Positions 11,203 through 25,668 of a DNA stretch of 61,698 nucleotides are shown here, in pieces (within the stretch, counting starts at the first letter, position 1; each line of letters starts with the position of its first letter). The stretch lies in contig MU006105.1 in NCBI GenBank assembly GCA_010093705.1, positions 486,615 through 548,312 on the forward strand, written 5' to 3'. The notes beneath the pieces were generated by a model. That model worked only from the letters and a program-made list of their open reading frames with translations, was not told where the DNA came from and did not search any database. A program made the translations under genes and the position numbers. Source of the DNA: Patellaria atrata CBS 101060 (taxonomy: Eukaryota; Ascomycota; Dothideomycetes; Patellariales; Patellariaceae).

Positions 11203-13385
11203 CTTTTCAAATAAAAATGTTCACTTTTGGTAGGGTTTGGTGGAACCTCTAAAATCCAATTCAATCCAGTTTTAGTCCCTCAAATAGGAAAACTCTTTGA
11301 TCTCGAGGATTCTGGGGAATCGGAATATCACCGCTCTTTAAACCTTTGAATCCCAAGGTCAAAAGCAAAGAAAACGAAGCTATGGATTCCAGATAAGACG
11401 ATTGGCAATCTGTGATGCTAGATTCGATCCCTTTTCGGTTGGAATTGCACGCTACTGTGTAGAATGTAGCTTGGATGGAAGCTGGTCTCGTGCTATCACC
11501 ACCTCTGACGTTGGTGTATGCTTTCTTTCGATATCCGGGGCGTCGATCTTGCTTGATTAGTCCTCGACAATCGCAAATGCCACTCGATACCGATCCGATA
11601 ACCAGTTCTGGCGTTCCAATAAAGATGAATATGATGAAGCTGAAGATGAAGCTGAAGCTGAAGCTCTTGATCTGCTTTATGACACCCCGAGTCTCGCAGC
11701 TATACTTATAAGAATTGAGATGATGATCCCTCCCATCGGCAACGCCCATGATATCAGATACACAACCTCATCCTGGCCCCAGATGATTCCGATCTAGGCA
11801 CACGACAAGGGCCTGGCCCGACAAAAATTCTACGCCTGTCTGTAACTCCCAATCAGCAAATCAGCAAAGATGAGCCGGAGAACTAGGGACTTGACCTACC
11901 GCGGCCAACACCTTCATCGCTAGGCGCCGTTCACCATCAAGCGGGGCAAGCATCCCTCATCCATCCCTTCATACATCCCTCGGCTTTCGATCCGCTTATG
12001 AAGTCAGCTCTGAAAGGAGTAAGGTTGTGTAAAGTCGTGTGTTATTGGAGAGATAAGGCTCTTGTAGGTCACGATAAGCTTCCTTCAACCAATAAACATC
12101 CAGATATAAATCCCTTTAGCATATCTCCTGAATAGTGTTAGCTTGGAGGCTGGTCAAGAGCCGGATTTTAAGCGGCGCTACTAGGCGGATTCCGATATCA
12201 CTTCCCTTTGCCTTCACACAATTCCTCCATCTCTCATGTTTACTGCAGCGGAGAAATCAACATAATGCGGCATATTGATCTATAAGCAGGTCTTCATGAA
12301 CGACTTTCGAGCTATGAGGCTTTTCGGCTTCCTAGGATGCCACGCGGGAGACGGGCGAGACACTCTCCTGGGTCCGGGGAAGTGCTACAGCTTCTCTGGT
12401 AATCATCCTAAGCTAGAATTTTAGACCGCGCTCCTACCAACAAGAACAGTCCAGGTATTATACCTGAATCATTCATCAAGGATTTGTCTTTGCTGGTAAC
12501 TATTGGTGCTGTACTTTGTATGCCTCTAGTTTTACAAATGTTTCCAAGTACGTATTGTTCTACCGTACCACTACCATGAAAAACCATATTCAATTATTCC
12601 AAGTCTATACTCTGCACCTCTATGGAGTTCGTATGAGATTTCCCTAAGGTATCTTCACACGAATTCCGAACTATATCAGTATTCCCGGTTCCATAAGCTC
12701 GGCATCCGAATATCCCCTCCCAATCCCACGTTATCAATCCCCCACTTTAGCTCTATCAGAGCCTCAACTCCTTATGCATCCACGTAAAACTGGTGACAAT
12801 ACCGGGTCTCGACAACAACAAGGTATGATTCGCATCTCACGGTTCTCACACGTTCCTCCACCTTACGACATGACTCGCTCCAACCTCTCGATACCACTCC
12901 ACATTTCCATCATCCAACGCTTTAAGTAATCAATTCTCATATCAAAACCACTTAATAAACCAAGACGTAGAACGAGAGGAACGGAAGTATTATACCATCT
13001 ACTATATATAACAGACTCACTCATAGTGCAGGTACCGTACAAATCCCATCCAAAGAACCGAATACCTCACAAATATGCTCCTCACACAGTATACCGCCAA
13101 AGACACGGGCGCCCTCACGTGAATGTAACCGGTGTGGGATACGCCTAGTTCGATGTTTAGATCAGTTGCACAACTGAAACATACGCTACCGTAGACGATC
13201 GGTATGATTTTATTTTGAGAACCTTTTTACTGTACTACTATAGTCATGGCGGATTCTCCCGAGCATAGCATGGCATAACCATCAGGTATACTCTCATCGG
13301 TCCAAGAAACTGCCAAAACTCCCTCGAGGCCATATCGCACATGCACACAGAGCAAAGCAGAGTAGAGGAGGGACAGAGCTAACAT
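11203..13385. other. Intergenic: permease promoter side and SEC27 3' side
   Basis: No gene recognised. An open minus-strand frame (11261-11749, 162 codons) is mirrored by a plus-strand GATGAAGCTGAA microsatellite at about 11622-11668 and has no family features, so it is not called. The stretch is ordinary AT/GC-mixed sequence. Confidence 0.55.
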
Positions 13386-16326
13386 CTACTCCTCCTCCTC
13401 CACCTCCTCCTCATCCTCCTCACCCTCCTCCTCATCCTCCTCAGCCTCCACCAACTCATCACCCTCCACACCATTAACCTCCCCACCCTCACTCCTCTCA
13501 AGCATCAACCACTCCTCCCACTCAGGAAACAACTCCTCATCCGCACCCTCTCCACCCGGGGGAACCGCAACCCCCCTCGCAGCCCTCCCCTTCCCCTCCT
13601 CCCCCTCCTTCCACCTCGCCACCAACCCCGGCGCCCTCGAGGGCCTATAAGTCTGTGCCAAAAACACCGCCTCCGCGACCCTCCTACTCTGGACCAGCAA
13701 CTCAATGCACGCATCCACATCCCCAAGCAACCATAGTGCCGAGAACTTAATATTGTTAGCCGCCGCATCGCCGGCTTGCTTTGCCAATTTCTCAAGCCCC
13801 TTCGCGTTGGCCGTGGAACTGTACAGGAGGAGCAGCGAGCCGAGGTCTTTGGCGTGGCCGAAGCATTCCTCCGCCAATTTGAGGTTCCAAGCCGTGAGCG
13901 CGGCGTCGCCGACCGTCTTCCACTTGTGTTCTTTGTCTGCTTCCCTCGCGAGCTCGAGCGCGGTGTTCAGTCTGCCCAGACTGAGCGCGAGATCGAACCT
14001 ATGCTCGGCGTCGGTCGCGACGTCCAGCGCTTGCTCTTTGTACCCTTGACCCTCGAGGAAGCGAGCGATTTTGTTCTTCTGGTCTTCGGGGATCGTGTTG
14101 AGGATGTCGTTTGCGGCGTCCAATTCGCCTCGCAGGACGAGGGTTTGGTATTCGACGACGGAGAGGGAGAGCGCGTAGGCGATGACGTTGACGTCTTTGT
14201 CGGCGAGGTAGATCCGGCCGTCGCGAGGGAGGTAGCCGAGTACGTATTTAGGCTCGTCAAAATGGGCGATTGTGTAGGTTTGGTCGCCGACAAGGTAGTT
14301 GAGGCGGTTTGTAGAGTTTGTGTAGACGAAGCAGTCGCCGACCCATTGGCCGGTTCGTACGCTGCGATTATTAATGAGTACTATGTGCTCTATTGGGAGA
14401 GGGAACCATACCTTTCGTTGATGTCTGTGACGACTTCGAACGCGGCTTCAACGCCATCTTCGTCGCCTTCTCCTTTTGAGAGAGCTTCTGCTGCATCCTC
14501 TTCTGAATATCGGAGGACGTAGAATGTGTCATCGCATGCAAGGGTGACGAGATCTCCACTCTCTGACCAGTAGACCTGTATCCTGATTAACAACTAGACA
14601 ATATATGGCAAGAAAATTCCGACTTACACTCTTCGGATCCACTTCTATTCTACGGATAAGTGAACCATTATTCCAGTCGAAAAAGCTGATACCACCCTGG
14701 CCCTTGATACCGAGAAGGGCGCCTCCGCTCAAGCCTTCAGCTTGGAAGCCGAAATCAACCGCTTTTCTCTCCTTGAAGTTTCTGAAGATCTTAACGCTTG
14801 TTGCTGACTCTCGAATTGCGTGATCCTTGTCGTTCTGTTTCCAGGCCCATACAAAATCTAACGCTGAACCGAAAGCATGATTACGTAGTGCCAGAGCCGT
14901 ATAGACAATGTACTCGCCATCACCACATACAGCTACAAAGCGTCCATTGGGAGAATGGATTAGAGATTGGGGATAGAGGTCGGTAGATCCAAGATCCTTG
15001 GAAGGTAAAGTGAGGCGATCGCCATCCTTGAGGTTCTTGTCTGGAATATAATCAGGTCGGTAGATTAGAAAAAAAGATATTGGTTTTACTCACCAACACC
15101 TTTTATGACAGTAGTCAGAATCTCGCTATGTTTCGCCCAGACAATCTTTCCTGATCCATCCATAGAGACTGCTGGCTCTTCGCGACCCATTTTAACGACA
15201 ACCGCCCCATCGTCAAAACCAACTGCTATGCCTTGTTTGCCTTTCTGCGAACTCACACACCACGCACGCTCTAAGCCATAATTCAACGATTGTTCTAACC
15301 GGTAGGTGTTGGCGTGCCATATCTTGACCGTCCCATCTTCTGAACCTGAGATGATGACTGGGAGCTCTGGGTGATAGCAAGCAAAGGAGACATTGCTGGT
15401 ATGTCCTTCCAAAGTCGCAATAAGGGCCTTGGTAGTGTAATCCCAAATTTTGACAGTGCGATCATCCGAAGTGGTCAGGAGATATGGTTTATCGGATGCA
15501 GGGTAGTAGTCGACATGATTTACTCCCTTGGTCTCATGAGCCTCGAGTGTGAAATTTGGTGTCGAGGAGCCCAAACTCCAAATCTTAACCGTTCTATCCA
15601 AACAAGCAGACGCAAAGGTATTTGTATCCTTCGGGTTTATAGCAAGACCCATAACATAATGACTATGTCCCTCGAAAACCTGGACGCATTTCCAGCCACG
15701 GTCCCAATCGAACAGTTTGATTGTCATGTCATCTGAAGCGGTAAGAACGAACGGTTGAGTAGGATGTACAACGATTGCGCGAATGTAGTCAGGGTGAGCT
15801 TCGAAGGATGTTATCTTTTCTGAGGTGTTGTAGTTATATACTCGTAACTGGAAATCGTCGGAACCGCATACTATCCAATTCTTTCGCGCAATGAATCTAC
15901 CAGCTCGAACGGGAACATCTGTGAGCTCGAAAGTTTTGACAATCGCCTTTCCATATGTCAGTAGTGCGCCTATTTTATTGAACTGGAGCTCTTACCTGCG
16001 TCTCGTAAGACCAAATATACACATGTCCTACGTAGGTTCGTCAGTCACCACAATCTACTCCATTTATGGGACATGTAGATTTACCGCTGTAGAGGGTCGT
16101 TAAGATCTAAACTTCTTAGTAATTTTCCCTTAAAGAGGGCTTTAGGGAACTTACCCATGGCTCGGTGGGGTGGAAATCTATGCCTTTGACCCTCTCAGAC
16201 CTCGCAAAGAGCTGTCTCTACACGTTTGGATATGAATTAGTAAGATTCCTTTAGTTCGAGGTAGGATAAATATCGCTCCGGAAAAGAGACCACAGGTATG
16301 GAACATGCCTTTACGTCCAGACGCAT
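13386..16326 (-). CDS. SEC27: COPI coatomer beta-prime subunit (WD40 and TPR-like solenoid)
   Basis: Eight exons give 846 residues: 16326-16309, 16217-16155, 16106-16085, 16027-15996, 15946-15094, 15040-14628, 14575-14412, 14361-13386. The protein starts [20 protein letters not shown], the well-kept Sec27 N terminus, continues through two WD40 propellers (first about 10-300, e.g. [26 protein letters not shown]; second about 300-560) and an alpha-solenoid ([33 protein letters not shown]). It ends in an acidic Glu run. As part of the COPI coat it sorts KKXX cargo for retrograde Golgi-to-ER transport. The first intron uses a GC donor (AAG|GCATGT), and exons 3 and 4 are only 22 and 32 bases. Every splice joint keeps frame and the conserved sequence across it. 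Confidence 0.96.
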
Positions 16327-17169
16327 TTTCGAGATCTGGCGCACAATTTAAGAGAGGTATTTGGAGACGTGGCTCGAGTTAGCCAGTCAATGCACCGAGC
16401 GGAACGAAACCTATTAATCCCAGAAGCTTCAGAAGAGAACAAATCACTGTATTAAAGAGCGAAATCCAAGGTGAGAGTTTAGGATGGAGATCCAATTGCG
16501 GGCTGTTATTGTGGCTTCAAACCTGAAGTTCGAGGTGTGCAACTTGACCCTTGCCGATTTCGCCAAGAAAAGGGACTTGGTGTGGGAATTTTGGAAATGG
16601 GATCAGGAGCTGCACAATAGATAACAAGAGAGCATTTTTAAGTATCACATATCTATATGAAAAATCATATATTAAACTCGGAGACGATAGCTAGCCAAGA
16701 CTGATTGTACAAGTAAATCCATCTGCGATTCACTATCTGCAACTACCCCTATTTACTTACAATACCTCCTATACAATCCCCTCCGCCACCCCAATCACGG
16801 CTCTCTTCCTCTTATGCCACAGTCCTCAAAAAACACCTCATCCCCTTAAAAGATGTCTAACTTCCACTAAGCGAGACTGGTATCTAGGAATTGAAAACTA
16901 ACAACCAAAAGAAATGCTACGCGGTCCAAATGAAGAAGTAAATATCAAGGAAATAAAGTCAGGTAGGTGACATATGATGGCAATCCCGACGCCGCTAATG
17001 ATATGGTGCATGGGATGTAAATAGGAAATGTAGAAGTAGTATCGTCCGCCTCTTTCAAAAAACACAAAAAACCGTTACGTAGGCCGTTATTTCGCCTTTG
17101 GTGTAGGAAATATAGTACACATAAGCTCATTTTTTTTTCCATCAAACAGTCGGATGCGAGTTAGCATGC
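16327..17169. other. SEC27 promoter region and MSB2 3' side
   Basis: About 840 bases between two genes on the same strand. No open frame of note and no recognised element. Confidence 0.6.
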
Positions 17170-19995
17170 TCAGTTCCATCCGAGTGAGTTCTCTGCCATC
17201 ATTGGTGCGGAGATCTGCGCCGTTCTGACGCTTCGTCCATTACTGCTGCTACTCCCTCTGCTTCCACGAGACTCACGACCGTCGGGGGTGGATCTGCGAG
17301 CTCCTGCCATCCAACCTCCACCGTACGAGGAGCCCCGATGTTGGTTGCTTGCGAGAGAGCTGGACCTTTGGTGTCGTTGCCTGCGTTTCTTGTATCTGCG
17401 GGCGACGAAGAACATAGCTGCACCATAAGCTGCAGCACCTCCTATCGAGGCAAAGACAACGCCAGCTGTAGTTCCGCTCATCGATGAGCTATTGCCAGAA
17501 TCACCGCCAAGAGGAGCAGCATCATCTGTCCCTGGAGCTCCAGATTCTGTAGACCCAGACGTTGTTGATGGATCGTTTGGAGATCCAGCAAGTAAGGGAA
17601 TCGAAGGGTCGATCATGGACATCAAAGTTGAAACAGTGCCGTCTGGATTCTGATACAAGGGCGATAAGGGTGCGTGTAGATCCACGGATAACTGGCCAAC
17701 CATATCACTTGGGACATACATTACAGCCAAGGTCGTGATATAGCCCAAAGTTCGCATCGTGTCATACGGTTTCAGTGTGTCCATAACAACTTGCGATTCA
17801 TCGACATCGAGTCCCTTGATAACACCTTCCGGAAGGTACTTGAAGATTTGGTTTTGAGATTTTGGGGTGTTTGCAACAAATTTGAAGTTAAGTCGAAAGT
17901 CGAACCCAAGTTGAATCTTCGTTCCATTTGGGGGTGCCTCTGGAGATGGCCCTTCGGGTGAAAAGATGACTTGAGGAATATTGGTAGGGATACCGGTCTC
18001 CATTGAGGTAGGATTAGGTGTCGCAATCACCGTGCTGGGTTCGATGATGATGCTAGTGGGGACTAGTACAGAACTCTCTGAGTCAGTTCCTGTTGGCTCA
18101 ACTATCGTCTGAGGCCTAGTAGATACTTCAGGCGCTTCTGTGGTGGCAGGTTCAGAGGGACCGCTTGTTTCCTCCGCCGTAGTTAGAGCTATCGATGTAG
18201 GTGCAGGTACTTCTGTTGTCAGGGGTTCAGTTGGAGCAGTTGAGTTCAAGCCAGTTCCCGAGCTCTCTGATGTCACCGGCGGTGTACCCGTCTCTGTAGC
18301 CGTCGGTAAAGTCTCCGTCGGTCCAGTAGGAGGTAAGGTGTCGGTTCCCGTGGGAATTGAAGTATCCGTTGGATCAACTGTATCTGTTCCAGTGGGAATG
18401 GGAGTATCCGTCCCAGTAGGAAACAAGGTGTCGGTTCCAGTAGGTACCGTGTCAGTTCCTGGACTAACTGTATCTGTAGGAACAATTCCAGTGGGGGGAA
18501 GAGTCTCCGTGGGTGGAGGTGTTTCCGTAGGTGGAGGGTTTGGAACAGTTGTTTCCGTTGCTGTACCATTGCCCGCCGGAGGTAGAATTGTGGTTGTGTC
18601 ATCCGGAACGGGAACGATAGTTGGAGTTGGTTCACCAATGAGACTCGAGATAAGAGAGTCAATAGGGTTAGCAGTATCAGTGGGGGGGAGGCTGTCAGTT
18701 GGCGCGGTAGGTGGTGCTGTCTCTGTGGGGGTTGGTTCCCCAAGGATACTTGAGAGAAGTGACTCAATAGGACCAGCAGTCTCAGTAGGTGGAAGAGTAT
18801 CTGCTGGAGTTGGCGGTGTCGTCTCTGTTGGCAATGTCTCTATAGGAGTATCCGTAGGAATCGGTAGAATATCAGTTATTAAAGACGAAACCACGCCTGG
18901 AAGCGGAAGAAGAGGTTCGCTCGATGTGGTTGGGTCAGGCGCTACGGTCTGTTCAACAGCAGTGGTATCCGGAATGGGGACTGGGGTAGATCCCGTAGGA
19001 ATATCTGTAGGTCCAGGCAATACACCGCTCAAAGAGGTTGTTTCTGGATCAGATGGAACGACCTCGGATGTAGGTGTGGGTTCTGGTAGCAAAGAATCAA
19101 TCAGGGAAGAAAGTCCCGGAATGAGAGGAAGATCTCGCGTTGTGGTCGGCTCGATCACGGTCGAGAGGCCTACTGTGATCCCCTCAGATGTGGTAGTGGG
19201 TTCAGTTGGGGGTACCAAATTTGTCAAGGGCGTCGTTGGCTGCAGAACTGATTCAGGGAGACCACTCGATGATGCCGGGACTTCATCCGTAGACGTTGTA
19301 GCCGGCTCCTCAGCTACAGTTGATGTCGAATCCACTTCAGAAGAGGTGGTTGTAGTGGGAGGCTCAAGGATTGGACCCAGAATACCGGTGGAACCAATGA
19401 TATCAGGAATGTCCAAGGACAGGAGAGGTGCTCGAGATATGGTCGTTTCAGCATCTGCCGTCGTATCGAAGCTGGGTGTTGGTGTCCGCGTAGGAGTGAT
19501 AACATCGTCTGGAATTCCAGCAGTTGAACCTACACTTGACTCTGATTCCGTCTCCGAAGTAAAAGCAGAGGTTGATTCCTCGGTTGTGGATTGCTCCGTT
19601 GACTCCGAAGATGATTCCGAGGTAGACGGTCGTGTAGATGGCCGCGTGGATGGCGGTGCGGATGTATCGGGCTCTAGTATCGGCGCAGGAATGTTCGTGG
19701 GCAATATACCCGAACTCACCAAACTTTCGAACAAAGAAGTGAGATCGTCGCCAAGTTGCCTACTTGTAAGAGTCGCAGACTCTGTAGATGCCAATTCCGA
19801 TGATTCTGTAGTGGTTGTAGCCGCGGGTGTTGTGGTATTGAAGAAAAGTTGACGCTTCACATGCCTGGGGAAGTAGTACCTTGGTCTCGGGGTGGGAGGA
19901 GCCTGATGTGCAGGTGCTGCTTCCGCTGTGGTTAGGGGACTATAGAAAGCTGCTATGGCGAGAGAAGCCGCCCATATCGTCGATGAAGACCGCAT
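17170..19995 (-). CDS. MSB2: Signalling mucin MSB2
   Basis: A single exon of 941 residues. Residues 1-25 are a signal peptide. From about 45 to 680 the chain is Ser/Thr/Pro-rich and repetitive (PPTET, PTGTDT units), as expected for a heavily O-glycosylated mucin. Residues about 691-805 form the conserved extracellular domain of fungal Msb2 (LGFDFRLNF, IFKYLPEGV, LKPYDTMRTLGYITTLAVMYVPSDMV, LMSMIDPSIPLL). A single membrane span at about 844-866 is followed by Arg/Lys and a cytoplasmic tail of some 75 residues. In other fungi Msb2 senses surface or osmotic cues and signals through Cdc42 to MAP kinase pathways that control filamentation and host penetration. A 570-codon frame on the opposite strand (18140-19852) is a by-product of the codon repeats. 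Confidence 0.93.
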   Translation of the reverse strand: MRSSSTIWAASLAIAAFYSPLTTAEAAPAHQAPPTPRPRYYFPRHVKRQLFFNTTTPAATTTTESSELASTESATLTSRQLGDDLTSLFESLVSSGILPTNIPAPILEPDTSAPPSTRPSTRPSTSESSSESTEQSTTEESTSAFTSETESESSVGSTAGIPDDVITPTRTPTPSFDTTADAETTISRAPLLSLDIPDIIGSTGILGPILEPPTTTTSSEVDSTSTVAEEPATTSTDEVPASSSGLPESVLQPTTPLTNLVPPTEPTTTSEGITVGLSTVIEPTTTRDLPLIPGLSSLIDSLLPEPTPTSEVVPSDPETTSLSGVLPGPTDIPTGSTPVPIPDTTAVEQTVAPDPTTSSEPLLPLPGVVSSLITDILPIPTDTPIETLPTETTPPTPADTLPPTETAGPIESLLSSILGEPTPTETAPPTAPTDSLPPTDTANPIDSLISSLIGEPTPTIVPVPDDTTTILPPAGNGTATETTVPNPPPTETPPPTETLPPTGIVPTDTVSPGTDTVPTGTDTLFPTGTDTPIPTGTDTVDPTDTSIPTGTDTLPPTGPTETLPTATETGTPPVTSESSGTGLNSTAPTEPLTTEVPAPTSIALTTAEETSGPSEPATTEAPEVSTRPQTIVEPTGTDSESSVLVPTSIIIEPSTVIATPNPTSMETGIPTNIPQVIFSPEGPSPEAPPNGTKIQLGFDFRLNFKFVANTPKSQNQIFKYLPEGVIKGLDVDESQVVMDTLKPYDTMRTLGYITTLAVMYVPSDMVGQLSVDLHAPLSPLYQNPDGTVSTLMSMIDPSIPLLAGSPNDPSTTSGSTESGAPGTDDAAPLGGDSGNSSSMSGTTAGVVFASIGGAAAYGAAMFFVARRYKKRRQRHQRSSSLASNQHRGSSYGGGWMAGARRSTPDGRESRGSRGSSSSNGRSVRTAQISAPMMAENSLGWN
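18330..18560 (-). repeat. Coding minisatellite in the MSB2 mucin region
   Basis: Imperfect units of 12-24 bases encode PTGTDT, PPTGTDT and PTETPPPTE steps. Such arrays change length readily in fungal mucins, so length variation between strains is likely. Confidence 0.75.
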
Positions 19996-22900
19996 TTTGT
20001 ATATATGTAGTTTTGATAGACTTGAGTATACAAGATTTTATTGACTGCCGTAGAGTTGATAAGTCAGCGAAAGCGATAGATAATCCTACGAAGAGGAACT
20101 GACTGTCAGGAAATTTTATAAACGAGTGTACTTGACGAATCAAGGGTTGTAATGAGTGTGTCTGCGGTCAACCAGCGTTAGTGTTAATATTCAAGGCTCA
20201 TGGGGATACCGTTACATACTAGTGAGCGCAAAAAAACGCTTCAACGGGCAAGAACCTCAACCTAGAAGTATATGTACTTGTGCGGAACGTTTAGATCGCC
20301 TTACAGTATTCAGGCCATTCTCCTCACGAGATACTAGCAATACTGTCAGATATTTTGAGTGCTGATGCCTTTACAGAGAGCTTGGAATGTCCGTTTTGAA
20401 TTGCAGTACGTGAAAATGGTAATATTGACCCAATAGACCGTCTCTTTCTCAAATATCCTACGGCAAATTAAAAGATTCAAAGGCGTGGGCGCTGATTCCT
20501 GGCCAAGCCTGTTGTTCTGGCTTCGGAGACAAAGAACCACTGGCGTTCTTCTCTTTCACAATCTTCCTGAAATCTTTTGAACAGTTCTGCCACCTGATCA
20601 GATGAAGAAAGCCGTGTTTTACTATTTCTGGCCACCTGTGGAAAGTAGATTGTGTCTGAGCAGTGCTGACTTGGAGTTTTTCTCGGTTGATCCGAAATGA
20701 GTGACTTGGAGTTTGCCGCACGGTTATTATCGAAAGCTGGAAGGGCCAGACAAGGTCTTTGCTTAAGAAATACGGTTTATCGTAGAATAGAAAGTTGAAA
20801 TGAGTGTAGTTGATCCACTAGGAATCTGGAAAGGAAGGCGAAAGTGAGAATGGGAGACGCTGGGGGGGCGGAATGTCGACACCGTTTGGGAGATACAGTC
20901 GGATGCGACAGCAAAGTTCGACGACACGGTTGGCTTTGTGCTGAAGAACAAGTTCTCACAGCACGTCGATTCGAAGATTGTCCAGGTCGAAGAAGTGGGC
21001 GCGAGAGAGGGTTGGAAGGTCGGGTGGAGAGGATGGCGAAAGGAAAGGATGCGCGAGAAGGAGTGAAAGGTGTAGAAAAGAGACGGGATGGGGAAGGGAA
21101 GGCCAAGGGCTCAAAGCAGGCGAGATGGTCCTGCCCTGGGAACTTTTGGGAAGTGTACGGGAGGAGTTGACTAGCAAGCGTTCTAGAGGGCTAGGGTACC
21201 CCTTGGGTGTATGGGTTTCCCTTGGATGGTGCCAGCGACGGCCGAAGTTGTGCACAAAAAGATGACAAGAAACACACTGAACACAACTGGAAGGAACTTC
21301 ACAACTCACAACCATATCCCCAGTCACACTCATACACAGAAGCTGCTCTCATTCAGCCCCTGCATCAACCGTCTTGATGTCTTTTCAGTGCAAATATTTA
21401 ATTTACTTCCCGCATAAACTTGCAGCCAAAAAGTGCATAAGTCGTTCATCTGTTACCCGTTCAGGTATAGTTATTGATCTCGAATGCTTGTGCACAACAC
21501 TCACACGGCCAGGCGCTTAGCAGTTCCGGGAAATGGATGAATTGAGGGAAGAATAGCCTGAGCATAAAATAAGTTGCTTGGATCTACAGGGCGGAGAGCC
21601 AAATCATAGGATAACCCAGAGCGCTCTCGCAAATTTGCAGTACACAGCTCATTTCTTAACATGATGTTAGTTCGAACAAAGATGACTTTGAGCGACAGCT
21701 GTCAATAATCTGTACTCTTTGCTATCAAGCGCGGATGGTAGAAAACGTCAACCAGAGAATCGAGTGGCCGTTTTCCGTAGCATAGCAGTTATGCAAGGTA
21801 TGGAAGGGTAGGCTGTGCATATCTCTGCATATTTATTCGGCGTTGGTGGTTTGAGGAAGAGGAAGCTAACAAGCACCAGGCCGGAACAGCAACCGCTGAC
21901 GGTACAGGGTAACGACTCCTCTTTTCAAAATGTCCGGACATTTTTGCTCTTTCCCAATAGGTCTGATTTTACTGAATTGTTCTTATTGATCTTACACTTT
22001 CCTTAAAATGGCATAGAGAGACCGTTTAGAAAGGCGGAAAAGGACTAGGAAGAACCTTGTGAAAAGCGAATAATCTATGAATCAAAGCCAACTAAAAGAA
22101 CCAGGACGCGTATCAGATCAAGCCTACCAAGCTCCCTTCAATAAACTCGTGCGCCATCATCAAGACCCATACACGCCATAACAGAGACCCAACTCTTTTT
22201 TTTGATATGAAGGAAAATAGGGAAAGAGATATGTAAGCGACTCACAACACGTGGTCCCACCGTTGAGTCGCCAAATCGATCAACACCTTTATCACACATG
22301 TTTTTGATCTTCAAAACTTGCGCAACGCTTCTTGTTTGCTTCTCTTTAATTGTGTCGCAACGTTCGGGGCCGAAATCTTAACAGATTTCCCCGCTAGTAA
22401 CTACCGTCAGCAGCCTCATTCGGCCTCATGATGATTTGTGCATTGGTACGACGCACACAATATTTTGGCGCGATGCACCTGTGGTAGCCAACAAGAGCCT
22501 TAGGACTAATTCTAGTAAGGAAATAGCTTTAGGGTTGTGTGTCTTGTGAAATTGTGCAAAAAGTTGTGTGATCCCGTATGTACAGTACCATAACAAAAGG
22601 TTCGGCAACTGAAGTGCAAGGTGTTTGGCTTCTTGTCCAGTCTCGCGTGCCAACCCTAAACCCCTAATTATATTTCTCGGCTAGTCGCACTTCGGACTCG
22701 TGCCATCTCCTCTTCCATCCATCCCGTTCCTGAATCCAGAACCGTTGTTCACGATCTTCCCTGGGATTCTAAGAACAATTTATCGATCTGTTTTGAACTC
22801 GCCGTTATCGTTAATAAAAAAAAACACTGCTTACTCCTTTAAAGGATGACCAGGAGCTCGCTTGAATTAAAATCTCCCCGACCTGATACTCCTCCTTTTC

Positions 22901-24144
22901 TACCAATTTCAAGTCTCTCCAAAGTGAGTTGTCATTGTATAGGGGTGTATGCGCGTATAAGGAGTCACAATGTCAGAGTAGGGTACCAAGAAATTCTGAT
23001 ACTCAAAGTACTCTGTTGCTCTGCATTCTTTATTGAGGATTGTTTGACCGAATAGTTCACCTGCTGCTTTTGGTGTCTTGTCATCTATCGAAGCGTCAAA
23101 GATCGATATACGGCGCCTCACCCGTCCCTCCTGCATCGTGGCAACGTAGTCGGGCATCCCGAACCATGAAGATCTTGAAGATTGCGTCTTGAGTCTACAA
23201 TAATAGTATCTGAGTGAAGATTACCTACGGTAGCTTCATGATGGATCCTGGTTGGGAACGGAGCAACAATCATCTACCTTCAAGGAGACTTTTCCTCGCC
23301 AAAGGAATCAGAAGCGTAAGTACCACGAGGTAGAAATAATATCCACTCCACCGACGTTACCATGGGGCGGAAAGGAAGACTGCACGTGGATAGGGAACGT
23401 GCAGGTAATAGTGTTGCCGACCCAACCTGCGACCATGCTTGTTGCTTCAGGTAGGTTGCAAAATTGGATTGACCTGAGGTCTCGTTCTCCTCGAACGTCA
23501 GGGCAACAATACTGTATCCTAATCTTCCCCCGTCTCCTTTTGTAGTTCTTTGCATACGGCATTCCCGGCTTGTCATCTGCAAACCGGTTACTACAATAGT
23601 ATATTCCCTTGAGACTATGTTTTCTATACTCCAGACCGATAATCAGCCCTTTCAAATCTAGAGAATTCTTGCGGTTGATGTTTGGTCGTTTCTTCAAAAG
23701 ATTCATCGCATTAACTGTTTTATCAAAATCATTTCCAGTCATTTCATACCTTCTTGACTTCGCTGGGTCTGATCTCGCATGGCAGTCAGGTATGCAAAGA
23801 GCTAAGGCATCATCTCAACTACTGGAATTCAGGGACCCCAATAGTTGCCGTCGGATGCAAGACCGTTCCTGGGATTCCACGTTGTCACCTGGGAATAAGC
23901 ATACTTAAAAATAGGTCAACATTCAAATAACTACTGCATGTGAGCTTAAGAAGTAACTTCGGAAGGATTTGAATGCAGTTAATATTCTTTCTATTTTACA
24001 ATCGAACTACTGTACGGTGATTCCATTATCACGTTATTCATATGCTTAGTCTCAATTACAACACCAACTGATGTGGCTTCCTCATCTGTGACTTCCCTTC
24101 TTGGAAGTAACCTTCCATACCACATTTATTTCTCAATCCACATC
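19996..24144. other. Long gene-poor stretch between MSB2 and HPD
   Basis: Four kilobases without a gene I can recognise. The part near 20000-21400 probably carries the MSB2 promoter and a leader. A GC-rich patch at 20840-21240 has long frames on both strands without any motif. A minus-strand frame at 22909-23157 (start MPDYVATMQEGRVRRRISIF) and a plus-strand frame at 22846-23055 overlap each other and show no family match. The HPD 3' untranslated region lies near 24000-24144. Confidence 0.5.

Positions 24145-25668
<1,524 letters not shown>

Noticed and set aside
11261-11749. 162-codon minus-strand frame next to the permease
   Set aside because: Contains a Phe/Ser/Ile run produced by a GAAGCT microsatellite on the other strand and no recognisable feature.
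13776-14522. 248-codon plus-strand open frame
   Set aside because: Antisense to conserved SEC27 exons 7 and 8, and it spans their intron; a shadow.
18140-19852. 570-codon plus-strand open frame
   Set aside because: It is exactly antisense to the MSB2 mucin repeats and is open only because of their codon pattern; it shows Val/Gly/Ser periodicity and no domain.
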